Shown: positions 1 through 8,162 of the stretch, one piece after another
How positions within the stretch are numbered: the stretch's first letter is position 1
How the letters are laid out: every line of letters begins with the position of its first letter
From: Saccharofermentans sp.
GTDB lineage: Bacteria; Bacillota; Clostridia; Saccharofermentanales; Saccharofermentanaceae
Assembly (NCBI GenBank): GCA_024683485.1
Contig: JAIKYD010000062.1
Location: 1 to 40,156, forward strand
Direction of reading: 5' to 3'
Length of the DNA: 40,156 bases
Notes under the pieces: model-generated
The model's database searches: none
Seen by the model: only the letters and a program-made list of their open reading frames with translations
Told to the model about the DNA's origin: nothing
Position numbers and translations under genes: made by a program

Positions 1-368
1 GGTGTGATACCCTTCTTCTGTGCATCAGCAATAAGAGCGTTTGTCTCCTCTTCGGAGAGGCCCTTCTTCTCAGCCTTCTTCTTAGCTGCAGCTACCATAG
101 TGTCAACACCGCGGAGCTCGATGAACTTATCAAGATATTTCCGCTTGTTGGGATCGTTGAAAGGATCAACGATAGTAGCACCTGTTATGTCAAAACCTTC
201 GGAGTTCTTAGCGATTTCTTCGGGTGTGCCGATGATAATAATGTTTGCCATGTCAGCCTTAAGGATCTTCTCGGCAGCCTCAAAAGTTCTCTTGTCCATT
301 GACTCAGGAAGAACGATCGTCTTCTTGTCAGCCTTGGCTCTGGCCATGATGTCATCGATGAATGCCAT
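1..368 (-). CDS. pta: Phosphate acetyltransferase, N-terminal part (runs off the window)
   Basis: About 122 codons are visible, read from an ATG at 366-368 toward position 1. The protein begins MAFIDDIMARAKADKK and continues with IVLPESMDKRT, a segment typical of the phosphate acetyl/butyryl transferase family, followed by NIIIIGTPEEI and a Lys-rich insert near residues 98-108. The enzyme interconverts acetyl-CoA and acetyl phosphate in the cytosol, the Pta step of acetate fermentation with substrate-level ATP formation. An AAAAGGAGA ribosome binding site (379-386) lies just upstream of the start, and a good promoter lies at 406-434. The C-terminal catalytic part and any ackA neighbour lie outside the window. 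Phosphate butyryltransferase is the main alternative, but the N-terminal segment fits Pta better. Confidence 0.88.
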   Translation of the reverse strand, partial: MAFIDDIMARAKADKKTIVLPESMDKRTFEAAEKILKADMANIIIIGTPEEIAKNSEGFDITGATIVDPFNDPNKRKYLDKFIELRGVDTMVAAAKKKAEKKGLSEEETNALIADAQKKGIT

Positions 369-405
369 ATATATTAATCTCCTTTTGGAATTTTTAGTCG
401 TCAAA

Positions 406-434
406 AGTATACTCGTAAACCTTAATGTTTTCAA
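406..434 (-). promoter_or_regulatory. Sigma-A type promoter for pta
   Basis: On the minus strand, TTGAAA (429-434) and TATACT (406-411) are separated by exactly 17 bp. Transcription would start near 399, giving a leader of about 30 nt ending in the pta ribosome binding site. Confidence 0.65.
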
Positions 435-449
435 TTAAAAATAGGGCAA

Positions 450-1802
450 TTACGAGGTCACGAGACGCGCAGAAAAATTCTCCCTTGCGTAGAAAACATA
501 TCTGTCGTTTTCTTCCCTGAAGATCATGTAAAGAGCGGGACTTGATGATTTGGTCGCAACCCTTTTGCCTAAAGTGTCAGAGAGTTTGTCATAAAGGTCC
601 GTGTCGCCAATATAGTATGCCAGCATCATTCCGTCAGTATATGCTCCCATAGCTTCACGGCCGGAATAATTACCGGTCATGATCACGAATTCGCTGTATA
701 TCCTTCCGTTGTTCATAACCTCTTCTTTGAACCAGGCAAGAGCTTCACTGTCAAGCTCACCGACAGCGGCAAGGTTCCTCATCGTTTTGATATTTTGAGC
801 TATGTCGATCGCTCCGGTGTTCTGTCCGCTGAACAGATAGTCTTCTGAATCCATATTACCGGCTGTGGCATAAGCATAAAACGGGTATCTTTCTCCAGCA
901 AAACCGTTCTTAACCGCTCTCAAAGCTCTCTCGTATGCACCCTGTGCGATAAGTCCGTTGTTCTCGAGATCTCTTATCAGAGTAAGATTAATGTTTGAGA
1001 GAATCACACCTTCAATCTCCTCCTCAATCCCGGTATCATCAACTTCAGCACTGTCGTAATCTCCGGATATAGTTCCATAAAGCTGTTCCATTGAACCTTC
1101 ATCATCTTCTCCATAGATACCGGGATCTTCAAGACTTACATAAAGTGATTCTGCATACTTGGCAACGGATATCTTCTCAGTATAGAGTCTCCCCTCTGAG
1201 TCGAAAAGAACCCCTGAAAGATTCTTTATCTCTTTGTAATCGCCGTCATTTCCGTAGGAAACATAGTATTCCATCATTGCTTCAAGCCAGTCGATCTCGG
1301 TTGAAACAGTCACCATTTCGTCAACGGCCCCGGTATTATCCGAATATACAAATGCCCGGTATGAGCCGTCAGGCAACCTGAAACGCTTATAGACACTGTC
1401 CTTAAGCGAGACAGCATTAGCACGGTCTCCCGCTCTGACATAACATTTAAGGAGCAGAGCCTGATCTGACAATCCGTAAACACCTGAGTCTTCAGCTTCC
1501 TGTGTCACCAGACGGCCGGCGATCTTATATGAAGTTGCGGCAAGCACTCCGTCACCGCCTTTGCCTACAATGAGTTTTTTGGATCTTCCGAAAAGATAAT
1601 CACTAACAATATTGTTGTCGGCTGCCAGATGGCTGTATTCATAACCGACACGGGCAGGAGAAGTGATCTTAAGTTTGGATCCGCCTCCGAATCTTCCGGT
1701 ATAGAACAGATAAAAAACTGTTGCGCCCAATGCAAGAGCAATAACTATTGCACCGGTAACTACCTTGCCAATCCCTATTCCGCCTATTTCCTTGCGTTGC
1801 AT
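450..1802 (-). CDS. Membrane-anchored hypothetical protein, possibly alpha/alpha-toroid
   Basis: 450 residues from an ATG with GGCGGAG a few bases upstream. Residues about 13-34 form a single hydrophobic segment, so the rest is probably extracytoplasmic. The body is acidic and mostly helical in character, with repeated Ala/Leu/Tyr-rich stretches such as SDQALLLKCYVRAGD and TEIDWLEAMMEYYVSYG. These resemble the helical hairpins of (alpha/alpha) barrel glycosidase-like proteins. A very acidic linker lies near residues 225-265. No catalytic motif can be assigned, and I do not recognise a named family. It is divergent from tmcAL and separated from pta by the pta promoter. No terminator hairpin is visible after its stop. 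Confidence 0.7.
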   Translation of the reverse strand: MQRKEIGGIGIGKVVTGAIVIALALGATVFYLFYTGRFGGGSKLKITSPARVGYEYSHLAADNNIVSDYLFGRSKKLIVGKGGDGVLAATSYKIAGRLVTQEAEDSGVYGLSDQALLLKCYVRAGDRANAVSLKDSVYKRFRLPDGSYRAFVYSDNTGAVDEMVTVSTEIDWLEAMMEYYVSYGNDGDYKEIKNLSGVLFDSEGRLYTEKISVAKYAESLYVSLEDPGIYGEDDEGSMEQLYGTISGDYDSAEVDDTGIEEEIEGVILSNINLTLIRDLENNGLIAQGAYERALRAVKNGFAGERYPFYAYATAGNMDSEDYLFSGQNTGAIDIAQNIKTMRNLAAVGELDSEALAWFKEEVMNNGRIYSEFVIMTGNYSGREAMGAYTDGMMLAYYIGDTDLYDKLSDTLGKRVATKSSSPALYMIFREENDRYVFYARENFSARLVTS

Positions 1803-1920
1803 TAACTCCGCCTTATGAAATATAATCTTTTAGGAAATGCTGATCTGATCAAACAAGTCAAATCCGACCGGCTATTCCCGATAATCAAAGATTATACCAA
1901 AAGCAGAGGATATACATAAA

Positions 1921-3213
1921 TTGCGGGTTATAGGAATAATTGCGGAATTTAATCCATTCCATAACGGTCACGGATACCTCATAGAAAAAGCCCGTGAGAC
2001 TGTAAACGATCCCCGGGCGATAGTTATGCCTGTCATATCCGGTTTCTTCACACAGAGAGGGCTTCCAGCAATATGTCCGCCAAACGTACGTGCAAGACAG
2101 GCACTTTTATGCGGAGCTGATGTTGTGTTGGAGCTTCCGTTCAGTTTCTCCTGTGCCCCGTCTTCACGTTTTGCTGAAGGTGCTGTGGCTGAACTTGTTT
2201 CGACTGGTGTAGTAACCGATATTGCTTTCGGAATTGATACTGACAACACAGAACTATTATTGTCTTTAGCTTCTTCCGGCTTTGAAGATGATGATCAGTT
2301 CAACAACACCATGAACAAATTCATTTCTTCCGGAATAAACTTCCCTCATGCCAGAGCTGCTGCCATCAAAGACTACGTTAAGGCCAGTGGCATTCCCGGC
2401 GATCCTGATCCGGTCCTCTCAAGTCCTAACTCGATTCTTGCTTTGGACTATCTTATCGCACTCAGGAAATACGATAAAAGAAAAAAGATAAATGTCATCA
2501 TGATAAAACGTGAAGGTGACCCATACAATTCTTCAGAGATCAACAGCACCATGCCAAGTGCCTCATCGATACGCAGAGCAATCTCAGAAACTGCATCAGA
2601 AAATTTCAGCAGGTCTGTCATTGCGACAAAATTAAACGGCCTGCTGCCGGATAAGTCTTTAGGAGTAATGCTCTCAGCAAACTCCGGTGGAATCTTCTCA
2701 TTTCCCGATTACCCGGGTTACATAAGAGATTGTATGAACACTGCAAACGCATTGTCCCATCTTGAAGACATAGCTTATATGACTGATGATCTGTCTGGCT
2801 ATATAAGAAATTTTGCCCGTAACATCAGACCGGGAACGGTAACAGATCACGATTACAGTCTTAAATCATTCGAAGATAAGATATCAACCAAACGTTACAC
2901 ATTAACGAGGATCGAGAGGGCTCTGGCAAGCATGATGACGGGACAGGACAACACATTCCTTGAGATAAAGACCCCACCGTATATCAGAGTCCTCGGGTTT
3001 AACAGCGAGGGCAAATATTGCCTTAAGATAATAGGGAAATGTGCAAAGCTTCCGGTAATTAACAGACCTTCTGACTGTCTTGAACTTCAATCGGGAGATG
3101 AGAGATTAAAGAGGATCTTTGAGCTTGATATGAGAGCCGCTTCGGCAGGATGGAAGTTATACGGTAAGGATCCCGCTTCTGAATGGGAAGCAAAGCCGGT
3201 AATAGTTAAATAA
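1921..3213 (+). CDS. tmcAL: tRNA(Met) cytidine acetate ligase (YlbM/TmcAL)
   Basis: 430 residues. The N-terminus carries the nucleotidyltransferase signature GIIAEFNPFHNGHGYLI (HxGH-type, residues about 5-21), diagnostic of TmcAL. This enzyme uses acetate and ATP to make N4-acetylcytidine at the wobble position of elongator tRNA-Met. Further family-like segments are AVVLELPF-type (DVVLELPFSFSCAPSSRFAEGAV) around residues 66-88 and the ASSIRRAI segment near residue 218. The start is TTG at 1921 with GAGGA about 10 nt upstream. No in-frame ATG precedes the signature, so TTG is needed. It is convergent with rpsT, with a hairpin between them. Confidence 0.93.
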   Translation: MRVIGIIAEFNPFHNGHGYLIEKARETVNDPRAIVMPVISGFFTQRGLPAICPPNVRARQALLCGADVVLELPFSFSCAPSSRFAEGAVAELVSTGVVTDIAFGIDTDNTELLLSLASSGFEDDDQFNNTMNKFISSGINFPHARAAAIKDYVKASGIPGDPDPVLSSPNSILALDYLIALRKYDKRKKINVIMIKREGDPYNSSEINSTMPSASSIRRAISETASENFSRSVIATKLNGLLPDKSLGVMLSANSGGIFSFPDYPGYIRDCMNTANALSHLEDIAYMTDDLSGYIRNFARNIRPGTVTDHDYSLKSFEDKISTKRYTLTRIERALASMMTGQDNTFLEIKTPPYIRVLGFNSEGKYCLKIIGKCAKLPVINRPSDCLELQSGDERLKRIFELDMRAASAGWKLYGKDPASEWEAKPVIVK

Positions 3214-3224
3214 CCGCAGAACAA

Positions 3225-3255
3225 AGCCGCCCACCGGATCATCCGGCAGACGGCT
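3225..3255. terminator. Hairpin between convergent tmcAL and rpsT
   Basis: An outer stem AGCCG (3225-3229) / CGGCT (3251-3255) encloses an inner stem CCGGA/TCCGG. On the minus strand it is followed by TTTGTT, and on the plus strand by no clear T run. It is probably the rpsT terminator and possibly bidirectional. Confidence 0.5.
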
Positions 3256-3279
3256 GTAATCACTATTTCAAATAATCAA

Positions 3280-3540
3280 TTAAGCCTTGGCAGCGTTAGC
3301 AGCTTTAGCGAGTCTGGACTTTGTTCTTGAAGCAGCATTCTTGCTCATATGACCCTTTGCAGCTGCCTGATCCAATGCCTTCTGTGTGTTCTTGATCGTA
3401 GCATCAAGATTCTCGCCGGAAGCAATATCAGCCTTTGCCTTCTTAACAGTTGTGCGGATAGCACTCTTCTTGCTCTTATTGGCAGCAGCCTTCTTCTCGG
3501 AAACGTTTACACGCTTGATAGCTGATTTGATATTAGGCAT
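3280..3540 (-). CDS. rpsT: 30S ribosomal protein S20
   Basis: 86 residues, the normal S20 length. It starts MPNIKSAIKRVNVSEKK, followed by a Lys/Ala-rich helical body (KSAIRTTVKKAKA, HMSKNAASRTKSRLAKA) typical of S20, which binds 16S rRNA in the 30S body. AAAGGAG lies 6-7 nt before the ATG, and a near-consensus promoter with an extended -10 lies at 3586-3614. It is a stand-alone gene, and a hairpin follows its stop. Confidence 0.97.
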   Translation of the reverse strand: MPNIKSAIKRVNVSEKKAAANKSKKSAIRTTVKKAKADIASGENLDATIKNTQKALDQAAAKGHMSKNAASRTKSRLAKAANAAKA

Positions 3541-3585
3541 CTCTATTCTCCTTTATATATTTATATATCTTCAAATTACCGAAGA

Positions 3586-3614
3586 ATTGTATCACGATTG
3601 TTTTTTATTCGCAA
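3586..3614 (-). promoter_or_regulatory. Promoter of rpsT
   Basis: Minus-strand TTGCGA (3609-3614), a 17-bp spacer and TACAAT (3586-3591), with TG one base before the -10 hexamer (extended -10). It lies in the short gap between the methyltransferase stop and rpsT and gives a leader of about 40 nt. Confidence 0.7.
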
Positions 3615-3629
3615 GCCTATTCTTTATGT

Positions 3630-4352
3630 TTATTCCGCATGTTCCCTGCAGGCCTCATAGAGTCCTATGCTTGCCGCGATAGTAATGTTTAGACTGTCTA
3701 TTTCAGAAGAATGATCGATCCTTACCGGCTTTCCAATATCTTTGAATGACGGGTCAAGCCCCGTGGCCTCATTTCCCATGATCAGTGAGAACGGTTTTGC
3801 TATACTGGTTTTCTGAAGACTGGAACTGCCGTCAAGCATAAACGGATAGAGATTATTGGAAGGAAATCTTTTCGTATATGCTTCAAAATCTTCGAAAACC
3901 TCAACCCTCACACTTGCTAGAGCACCCATAGATGCTCTTATCGTCCTGGGATCAAACGGGTCTGCCGAAGTCCTGTCCACTATAGCAATATCTTTAACAC
4001 CAAATCCCAGGCAACTCCTGGCTATCGTTCCAAGGTTGCCGCAGTTGGAAGGTCTTACAAGCACCATATGGTTGCCGTCCAGGATATGTGTCTCTTTCTT
4101 CTCGATTACACAAATAACATAACAGTTATCTTTTTTGGAAAGAATGTTGAACGGCTTTTCTTCTGTTGAAACGGGAATACCGTCACCACAGATATTCCTG
4201 ATCTTCTCTATTGTTTCCTCTGACCGGAAAGCCGGGTGAAGGATAACACCACAGACAGCATCTCTGTCCTTGAGAAGATACTCCATAGTCACGGTCGCAC
4301 CGAGGCCGTATGTGTGTAAATTGCTGCTTTTATAGCTTGTAACTTTAATCAA
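3630..4352 (-). CDS. SpoU (TrmH)-family RNA 2'-O-methyltransferase
   Basis: 240 residues. The three SPOUT/SpoU motifs are visible in order: motif 1 NCGNLGTIARS (about residues 103-113), motif 2 FSLIMGNEATGL (about 186-197) and motif 3 SEIDSLNITIAASIGLYEA (about 215-233). These build the knotted AdoMet-binding site and carry the motif-1 catalytic Asn/Arg. The likely target is a 2'-OH in rRNA or tRNA, but the exact site cannot be read from sequence. The start is TTG at 4352 with GGAGAAG 6 nt upstream, and a TATAAT at 4384-4389 may be its -10. The N-terminal part is short, as in TrmH-type proteins with a partial L30e-like substrate-binding region. Confidence 0.88.
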   Translation of the reverse strand: MIKVTSYKSSNLHTYGLGATVTMEYLLKDRDAVCGVILHPAFRSEETIEKIRNICGDGIPVSTEEKPFNILSKKDNCYVICVIEKKETHILDGNHMVLVRPSNCGNLGTIARSCLGFGVKDIAIVDRTSADPFDPRTIRASMGALASVRVEVFEDFEAYTKRFPSNNLYPFMLDGSSSLQKTSIAKPFSLIMGNEATGLDPSFKDIGKPVRIDHSSEIDSLNITIAASIGLYEACREHAE

Positions 4353-4472
4353 AATGACTTCTCCATGCCTATATATGTATGATATTATAACTGAAGAATG
4401 AGCGGTTGAGTGAGCGATTCACTTATTTGTCTCGTCAGTATAGCGCTATATTAAAGTAAAGGAGCAATTATT

Positions 4473-4826
4473 ATGGCAGAAAATCAGAACCCCCAAGCAG
4501 GCGGGCCTTACACAGAACAGCTTCCGCAAAATGCAAAGCTGTTTTCCATCCTTGCTTACATTGGACTTCTTTGGCTCTTAGGTCTTTTGATCTCACCTGA
4601 GAAGACATCACCTTTTGTAAGGAATCATGTTAATAACGGTATCCTTCTCTGCATTGCAGCCGGTATCGCTACAGCATTATGCTGGATCCCTGTTGTAGGC
4701 TGGATCATTGAAGGCGTTGTCGGAGTAACCTGCTGCGTATTCGCTATCATGGGCATCATTGCAGCTGCAAAGACAAATTACTACACTCTCCCTCTCGTAG
4801 GTGAGAAGATCAAGATCCTCAAGTAA
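4473..4826 (+). CDS. Small integral membrane protein, DUF4870-like
   Basis: 117 residues. A polar N-terminus (about 20 residues) is followed by LFSILAYIGLLWLLGLL, then FVRNHVNNGILLCIAAGI and IIEGVVGVTCCVFAIMGIIAAA, giving three probable membrane helices. The pattern of a first helix, then a charged FVRNH segment, then more helices matches small DUF4870/TIC20-like proteins of unknown function. An AAAGGAG site lies 9 nt before the ATG. It is monocistronic, ending in a strong terminator at 4851-4881. A palindrome ATAGCGCTAT (4440-4449) lies in its upstream region and may be regulatory. Confidence 0.75.
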   Translation: MAENQNPQAGGPYTEQLPQNAKLFSILAYIGLLWLLGLLISPEKTSPFVRNHVNNGILLCIAAGIATALCWIPVVGWIIEGVVGVTCCVFAIMGIIAAAKTNYYTLPLVGEKIKILK

Positions 4827-4850
4827 TCAGTTGATCATGTGAAAAAATAC

Positions 4851-4881
4851 AGGCCATCTCATTCAAACGGGATGGCCTTTT
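4851..4881 (+). terminator. Rho-independent terminator, probably bidirectional
   Basis: Perfect 8-bp stem AGGCCATC (4851-4858) / GATGGCCT (4871-4878) followed by TTT on the plus strand. Read on the minus strand the stem is followed by GTATTTTTTC, so it can also stop transcription of the convergent gene at 4914. Confidence 0.85.
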
Positions 4882-4913
4882 AATTTGCTCAAATCAGAAA
4901 TGATGTACATATA

Positions 4914-6485
4914 TCATTCATCTCTTACGGTCATATATATGACCATATTATCATCCTCCCATACTTTCTCCACGTCCGGACTGACTGACAACATTTCATT
5001 TAAAACACCATCCCTGGCTATTAAGTATCCGTCAAAATCATAATATTCAACTATCTCACGCCAGTCTTCGCGAAGACTGATAACAGACATATAATCATCA
5101 AACACATTCCGTTCCAGTGTGGGATCAAATTCCTTGGTATATTCATTGACGCGCGAATCGATAAAAACCGGCACATCTCTGAACAGCAGATATGCACCGG
5201 CTGAATAGTCATTAAATAGCCTGAGTTCCTGAACATCATAATTCTCTTTCAGATAGTCTATTGCCTCATCACATACAAATTCAGAATCATAGAAACTGAA
5301 TCTCTGCACTCTGTTATTAGCAAGACCTAATACTGCAGGAACAAGTATAGCCAGCGCAGGAATTATGGTCTTTCTTATACCTTCCCTGAATTTTACGGGG
5401 ATCATGACCAATGCTCCGAAAATAAGATAAAACAGAGCAAACCAGCCAAGATATACCAGCAGACCGACATGACGGTTTGAATTCAATGCCATATACATCG
5501 TGCCACCGAATAAAAGCAAAAGGTCCAGGCGGCACTTCACTTTAAAAAATGCGAGCAGTACAACAAACAGTATCACACCGATCAAAACATACTTCGCATT
5601 CGCAAGCACCAACGGCTTATGCTCGGTTATATATTTAACAGTGCTTCCTGAAGAAGCCTTAAAGATTGAAGTGTAGCAAAGCCTTGTCGGCGTAAGCAGT
5701 CCCGTGGCATATGAAACAGGTAAAATGATCCACAGTTTCAAAACATTTTTGCATTCAGAATCGTTAGATAATATCAGCCTGTCAATTATCAAAAAGGAAT
5801 CAAACTTAATTCCCTTGGCAGAAAGAAATATTCCCAGTTTTGTAATATATACCGCTGCAATAAAAGGAACAAAAAGAACAAAAGTAAAATACCAGGCAGT
5901 TGCATGGATCATGGCACAAAGCCAAGCAATAACTACAACAGCAACAGCGTATCTCTTCTTTCCCGTGTTAAGTAAACATAAGATAAACCATGCCTCCCAA
6001 AGCCATAACAGATATGAAAGAATCTGCGGTCTGGCCGCCATAAAAGTTGAAAAAGTTAAAAGAACTATTGCTGAAACTATAATTCCAACAATTGGATAAA
6101 GAGTCATATCCTTTTCGCCTGCAACCTTGTCGTATACCTTTTCAGTCAAATAATAAAGGCTTAATGCGAAAAGATAAACTACAACCAATTCAAATACATA
6201 GATTCCTGCAAGCCCTGACATTCTATATAAGACCGCAAGTATAATGTTAAACAGGAAATGCGGATAGGTATTGATTAGCTGAGCTGACCAAGCCCAATGA
6301 TCCACACGGTCGATTCCGCTGTCTAGGAGCTGTTCACCCAATTTTATGATGTAATAAGTATCATTCTGAAATCTCGGATTTACTACACAGAAAGTGAGAA
6401 ATAAAAAAAGAATACCAAATACAATTCTTAACAGAGTTCTTTCATTAGATGACTTTTTCTTGCTGATTGAATTAACTGTATCCAT
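4914..6485 (-). CDS. Polytopic membrane protein, GT-C glycosyltransferase-like
   Basis: 523 residues with about 10 hydrophobic segments and a C-terminal soluble tail of roughly 120 residues. Near the N-terminus, PRFQNDTYYIIKLGEQLL and DHWAWSAQLINTYPHFLFN form an extracytoplasmic loop of the kind seen between the first two helices of GT-C enzymes. The tail has RLFNDYSAGAYLLFRDVPVFIDSRVNEY, a segment found in a clostridial family of membrane proteins with GT-C topology. It probably uses a lipid-linked sugar donor for cell-surface glycans, but no donor or acceptor can be named. The start ATG is preceded by AGGAGAG. The upstream extended -10 promoter points to single-gene transcription. Confidence 0.7.
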   Translation of the reverse strand: MDTVNSISKKKSSNERTLLRIVFGILFLFLTFCVVNPRFQNDTYYIIKLGEQLLDSGIDRVDHWAWSAQLINTYPHFLFNIILAVLYRMSGLAGIYVFELVVVYLFALSLYYLTEKVYDKVAGEKDMTLYPIVGIIVSAIVLLTFSTFMAARPQILSYLLWLWEAWFILCLLNTGKKRYAVAVVVIAWLCAMIHATAWYFTFVLFVPFIAAVYITKLGIFLSAKGIKFDSFLIIDRLILSNDSECKNVLKLWIILPVSYATGLLTPTRLCYTSIFKASSGSTVKYITEHKPLVLANAKYVLIGVILFVVLLAFFKVKCRLDLLLLFGGTMYMALNSNRHVGLLVYLGWFALFYLIFGALVMIPVKFREGIRKTIIPALAILVPAVLGLANNRVQRFSFYDSEFVCDEAIDYLKENYDVQELRLFNDYSAGAYLLFRDVPVFIDSRVNEYTKEFDPTLERNVFDDYMSVISLREDWREIVEYYDFDGYLIARDGVLNEMLSVSPDVEKVWEDDNMVIYMTVRDE

Positions 6486-6537
6486 AACTCTCCTGTCTAA
6501 GCAATCAGATGTTCAGGGGTGAAGACACTCCACAGTC

Positions 6538-6546
6538 ATTATATCA
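6538..6546 (-). promoter_or_regulatory. Extended -10 promoter element for the GT-C-like gene
   Basis: On the minus strand TGATATAAT occupies 6538-6546 (TG, one base, TATAAT). No good -35 is present 17 bp upstream, so recognition would rely on the extended -10. It lies back to back with the tRNA promoter. Confidence 0.5.
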
Positions 6547-6565
6547 CGCTGAAATAAATAAATAT

Positions 6566-6594
6566 TTGCAGATAATATCCAAAACATATATAAT
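6566..6594 (+). promoter_or_regulatory. Promoter of tRNA-Pro
   Basis: TTGCAG (6566-6571), a 17-bp spacer and a perfect TATAAT (6589-6594). Predicted transcription start is near 6601, nine bases before the mature tRNA end. Confidence 0.75.
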
Positions 6595-6609
6595 ATCCGC
6601 CGTAAGTAT

Positions 6610-6685
6610 CGAGGTGTAGCGCAGTTGGTAGCGTACGTGCTTTGGGAGCATGGGGTCGCAGGTTCGAATCCTGTCACCTCGACCA
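6610..6685 (+). tRNA. tRNA-Pro (anticodon UGG)
   Basis: A complete 76-nt cloverleaf. The acceptor stem is CGAGGTG (6610-6616) / CACCTCG (6675-6681), with discriminator A and an encoded CCA at 6683-6685. The anticodon stem is CGTGC/GCATG around the loop TTTGGGA, giving anticodon TGG. The T arm contains GGTTCGAATCC. With UGG it can read all four CCN codons if the wobble base is modified. It is a single gene with its own promoter and terminator, not part of a tRNA array. Confidence 0.97.
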
Positions 6686-6698
6686 GTTTCTTACTACT

Positions 6699-6737
6699 CA
6701 TCTGTTCATCATCAGTTTGAACAGGTGGGTATTTTTT
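6699..6737 (+). terminator. Terminator downstream of tRNA-Pro
   Basis: A 10-bp stem CATCTGTTCA (6699-6708) / TGAACAGGTG (718-727 in the same kilobase, i.e. 6718-6727) with one G-T pair, then GGTA and six T (6732-6737). Confidence 0.8.
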
Positions 6738-6746
6738 GACCTGACA

Positions 6747-8162
6747 TTAAAACCCGAAGAAAGATATCTTCTTTTCTGCCATCTCTTTAACTCTGTCGAT
6801 ATATGTCAAAGCATCTTTGACCGTCGGGCATCTTTCAACTCTGTGCTTATAGAGTTCGCCTTCCTGCTTAAAGCATCTCTTGCTCATTCCCCCTGCACCG
6901 AATGACAATACATCGCGGGCATCGCTCATCATGGCAACATTATAAAGGCTGCCGGTATCACCTTTCGCAAATCCGGTATTCTCCAGACCATGTCCGGTAT
7001 CCTTCTGACGGTACATATAATATGGATGGTATCCTGCCTCTTCGAGCAAGCGGTAGCTTTCTGCAACACAAGCGTCAAGTTCTCCTCTCGACTTGTCAAT
7101 ATCCATAACCTGTTCTCTGCTTATTCTTGCACGTCTTTTCTTGTAAAGCGTGTGAACAGTAATATTTGCAGGTGCAAGTTCAATTAGTCTCCTTGTCGAA
7201 TCAACATGATCTGATGCATTCTCATAAGGAAGTCCTGCTATCAGATCCATATTGATAAGATCAAATCCCATATTTACAGCCTGACTGTAAACTCTAACTG
7301 TATCCTCTGCTGTATGCTTTCTTCCGAGTTTCAGTAATGTATCCGATCTCATGGTCTGGGGATTTATACAGATCCTGGTAATGCCGTGATCACGCATGGA
7401 TATGAGTTTTCCATCAGTTATCGTATCCGGTCTTCCGGCTTCTATGGTAACTTCACATTCAGGTGCGATCCTGATATTCGTATATATGCAATCAAGAAGT
7501 GAAGCAAACTCTTTTTCCTCGAGAACCGTGGGAGTACCGCCTCCGACATAAAGAGTTGCTACAGGTCTGTTGATATAAGATGCCACCGCCTTTATCTCGC
7601 GCTCAAGAGCTGCCTCGTAATTAACGAGCCTGTCCATATGGCATGAAATGTCAGAAGATACAAACGAACAGTATTCACATCTTGAGGGACAGAAAGGTAT
7701 GCCAACATAAATGCACAAACTGTTGTCAGGAACCATGGAAAGTATCCTTTGTTCCTCTCCGGATGTTTCAACGGCAAGAGCCGCCTTGTCAGGTCTGACA
7801 AAATATTTTTCTTCAAGGGATCCGGCACTTTCTTCCTCACTTGCAACCAGTGTTGGCCTTATTCCGGTAAGACATCCCCACGGCATTTTTACCGAGGTGA
7901 TATCAGACAGAGCCATATAAAGCGATCTTTTTATCTCACGTCCGGGTTCAAGGATCTCGCCTTCGAATTCATAAGTCTTGCCATCAGCATATGTAACTGA
8001 TTTTCCGTCAGGAAGCAGTTCATTTACTATCCTGATATCAGGACCATCTGCAACCGTGACCTTTCCCTCATCTTTCAGTTCCTCAGGCACACCGAAAAAC
8101 ATCCTGACAACGTCAGAGACACCATAATATTTGTCATGTCCTTTAAGAATAACTTCAAACAT
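6747..8162 (-). CDS. hemZ: HemZ-type radical SAM coproporphyrinogen dehydrogenase-like protein
   Basis: 471 residues from the ATG at 8162, which has GAGGGTG 6 nt upstream. In-frame TTG (8177) and GTG (8171) codons lie further upstream but inside the preceding gene. The radical SAM cluster CPSRCEYC (Cys 158, 162 and 165) binds the 4Fe-4S centre. It is followed by the YVGGGTPTVL glycine motif and then NPQTMRSDTLLKLGRKHTAED, NMDLIAGLPYE and HTLYKKRRA, which are typical of the HemN/HemZ/HemW group. The N-terminal region of about 150 residues before the cluster marks HemZ. The assumed role is anaerobic oxidation of coproporphyrinogen III, but HemZ proteins are poorly characterised and no other haem genes are here. 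It is the last gene of the coaW operon, overlapping its neighbour by 8 nt. Confidence 0.88.
   Translation of the reverse strand: MFEVILKGHDKYYGVSDVVRMFFGVPEELKDEGKVTVADGPDIRIVNELLPDGKSVTYADGKTYEFEGEILEPGREIKRSLYMALSDITSVKMPWGCLTGIRPTLVASEEESAGSLEEKYFVRPDKAALAVETSGEEQRILSMVPDNSLCIYVGIPFCPSRCEYCSFVSSDISCHMDRLVNYEAALEREIKAVASYINRPVATLYVGGGTPTVLEEKEFASLLDCIYTNIRIAPECEVTIEAGRPDTITDGKLISMRDHGITRICINPQTMRSDTLLKLGRKHTAEDTVRVYSQAVNMGFDLINMDLIAGLPYENASDHVDSTRRLIELAPANITVHTLYKKRRARISREQVMDIDKSRGELDACVAESYRLLEEAGYHPYYMYRQKDTGHGLENTGFAKGDTGSLYNVAMMSDARDVLSFGAGGMSKRCFKQEGELYKHRVERCPTVKDALTYIDRVKEMAEKKISFFGF

Noticed and set aside
4..438. Plus-strand open frame at the window start
   Set aside because: The minus strand encodes the conserved pta N-terminus with its own ribosome binding site and promoter.
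6513..6701. Minus-strand frame containing VTGFEPATPCSQSTYATN
   Set aside because: It is the antisense translation of the tRNA-Pro gene, a known false protein pattern.
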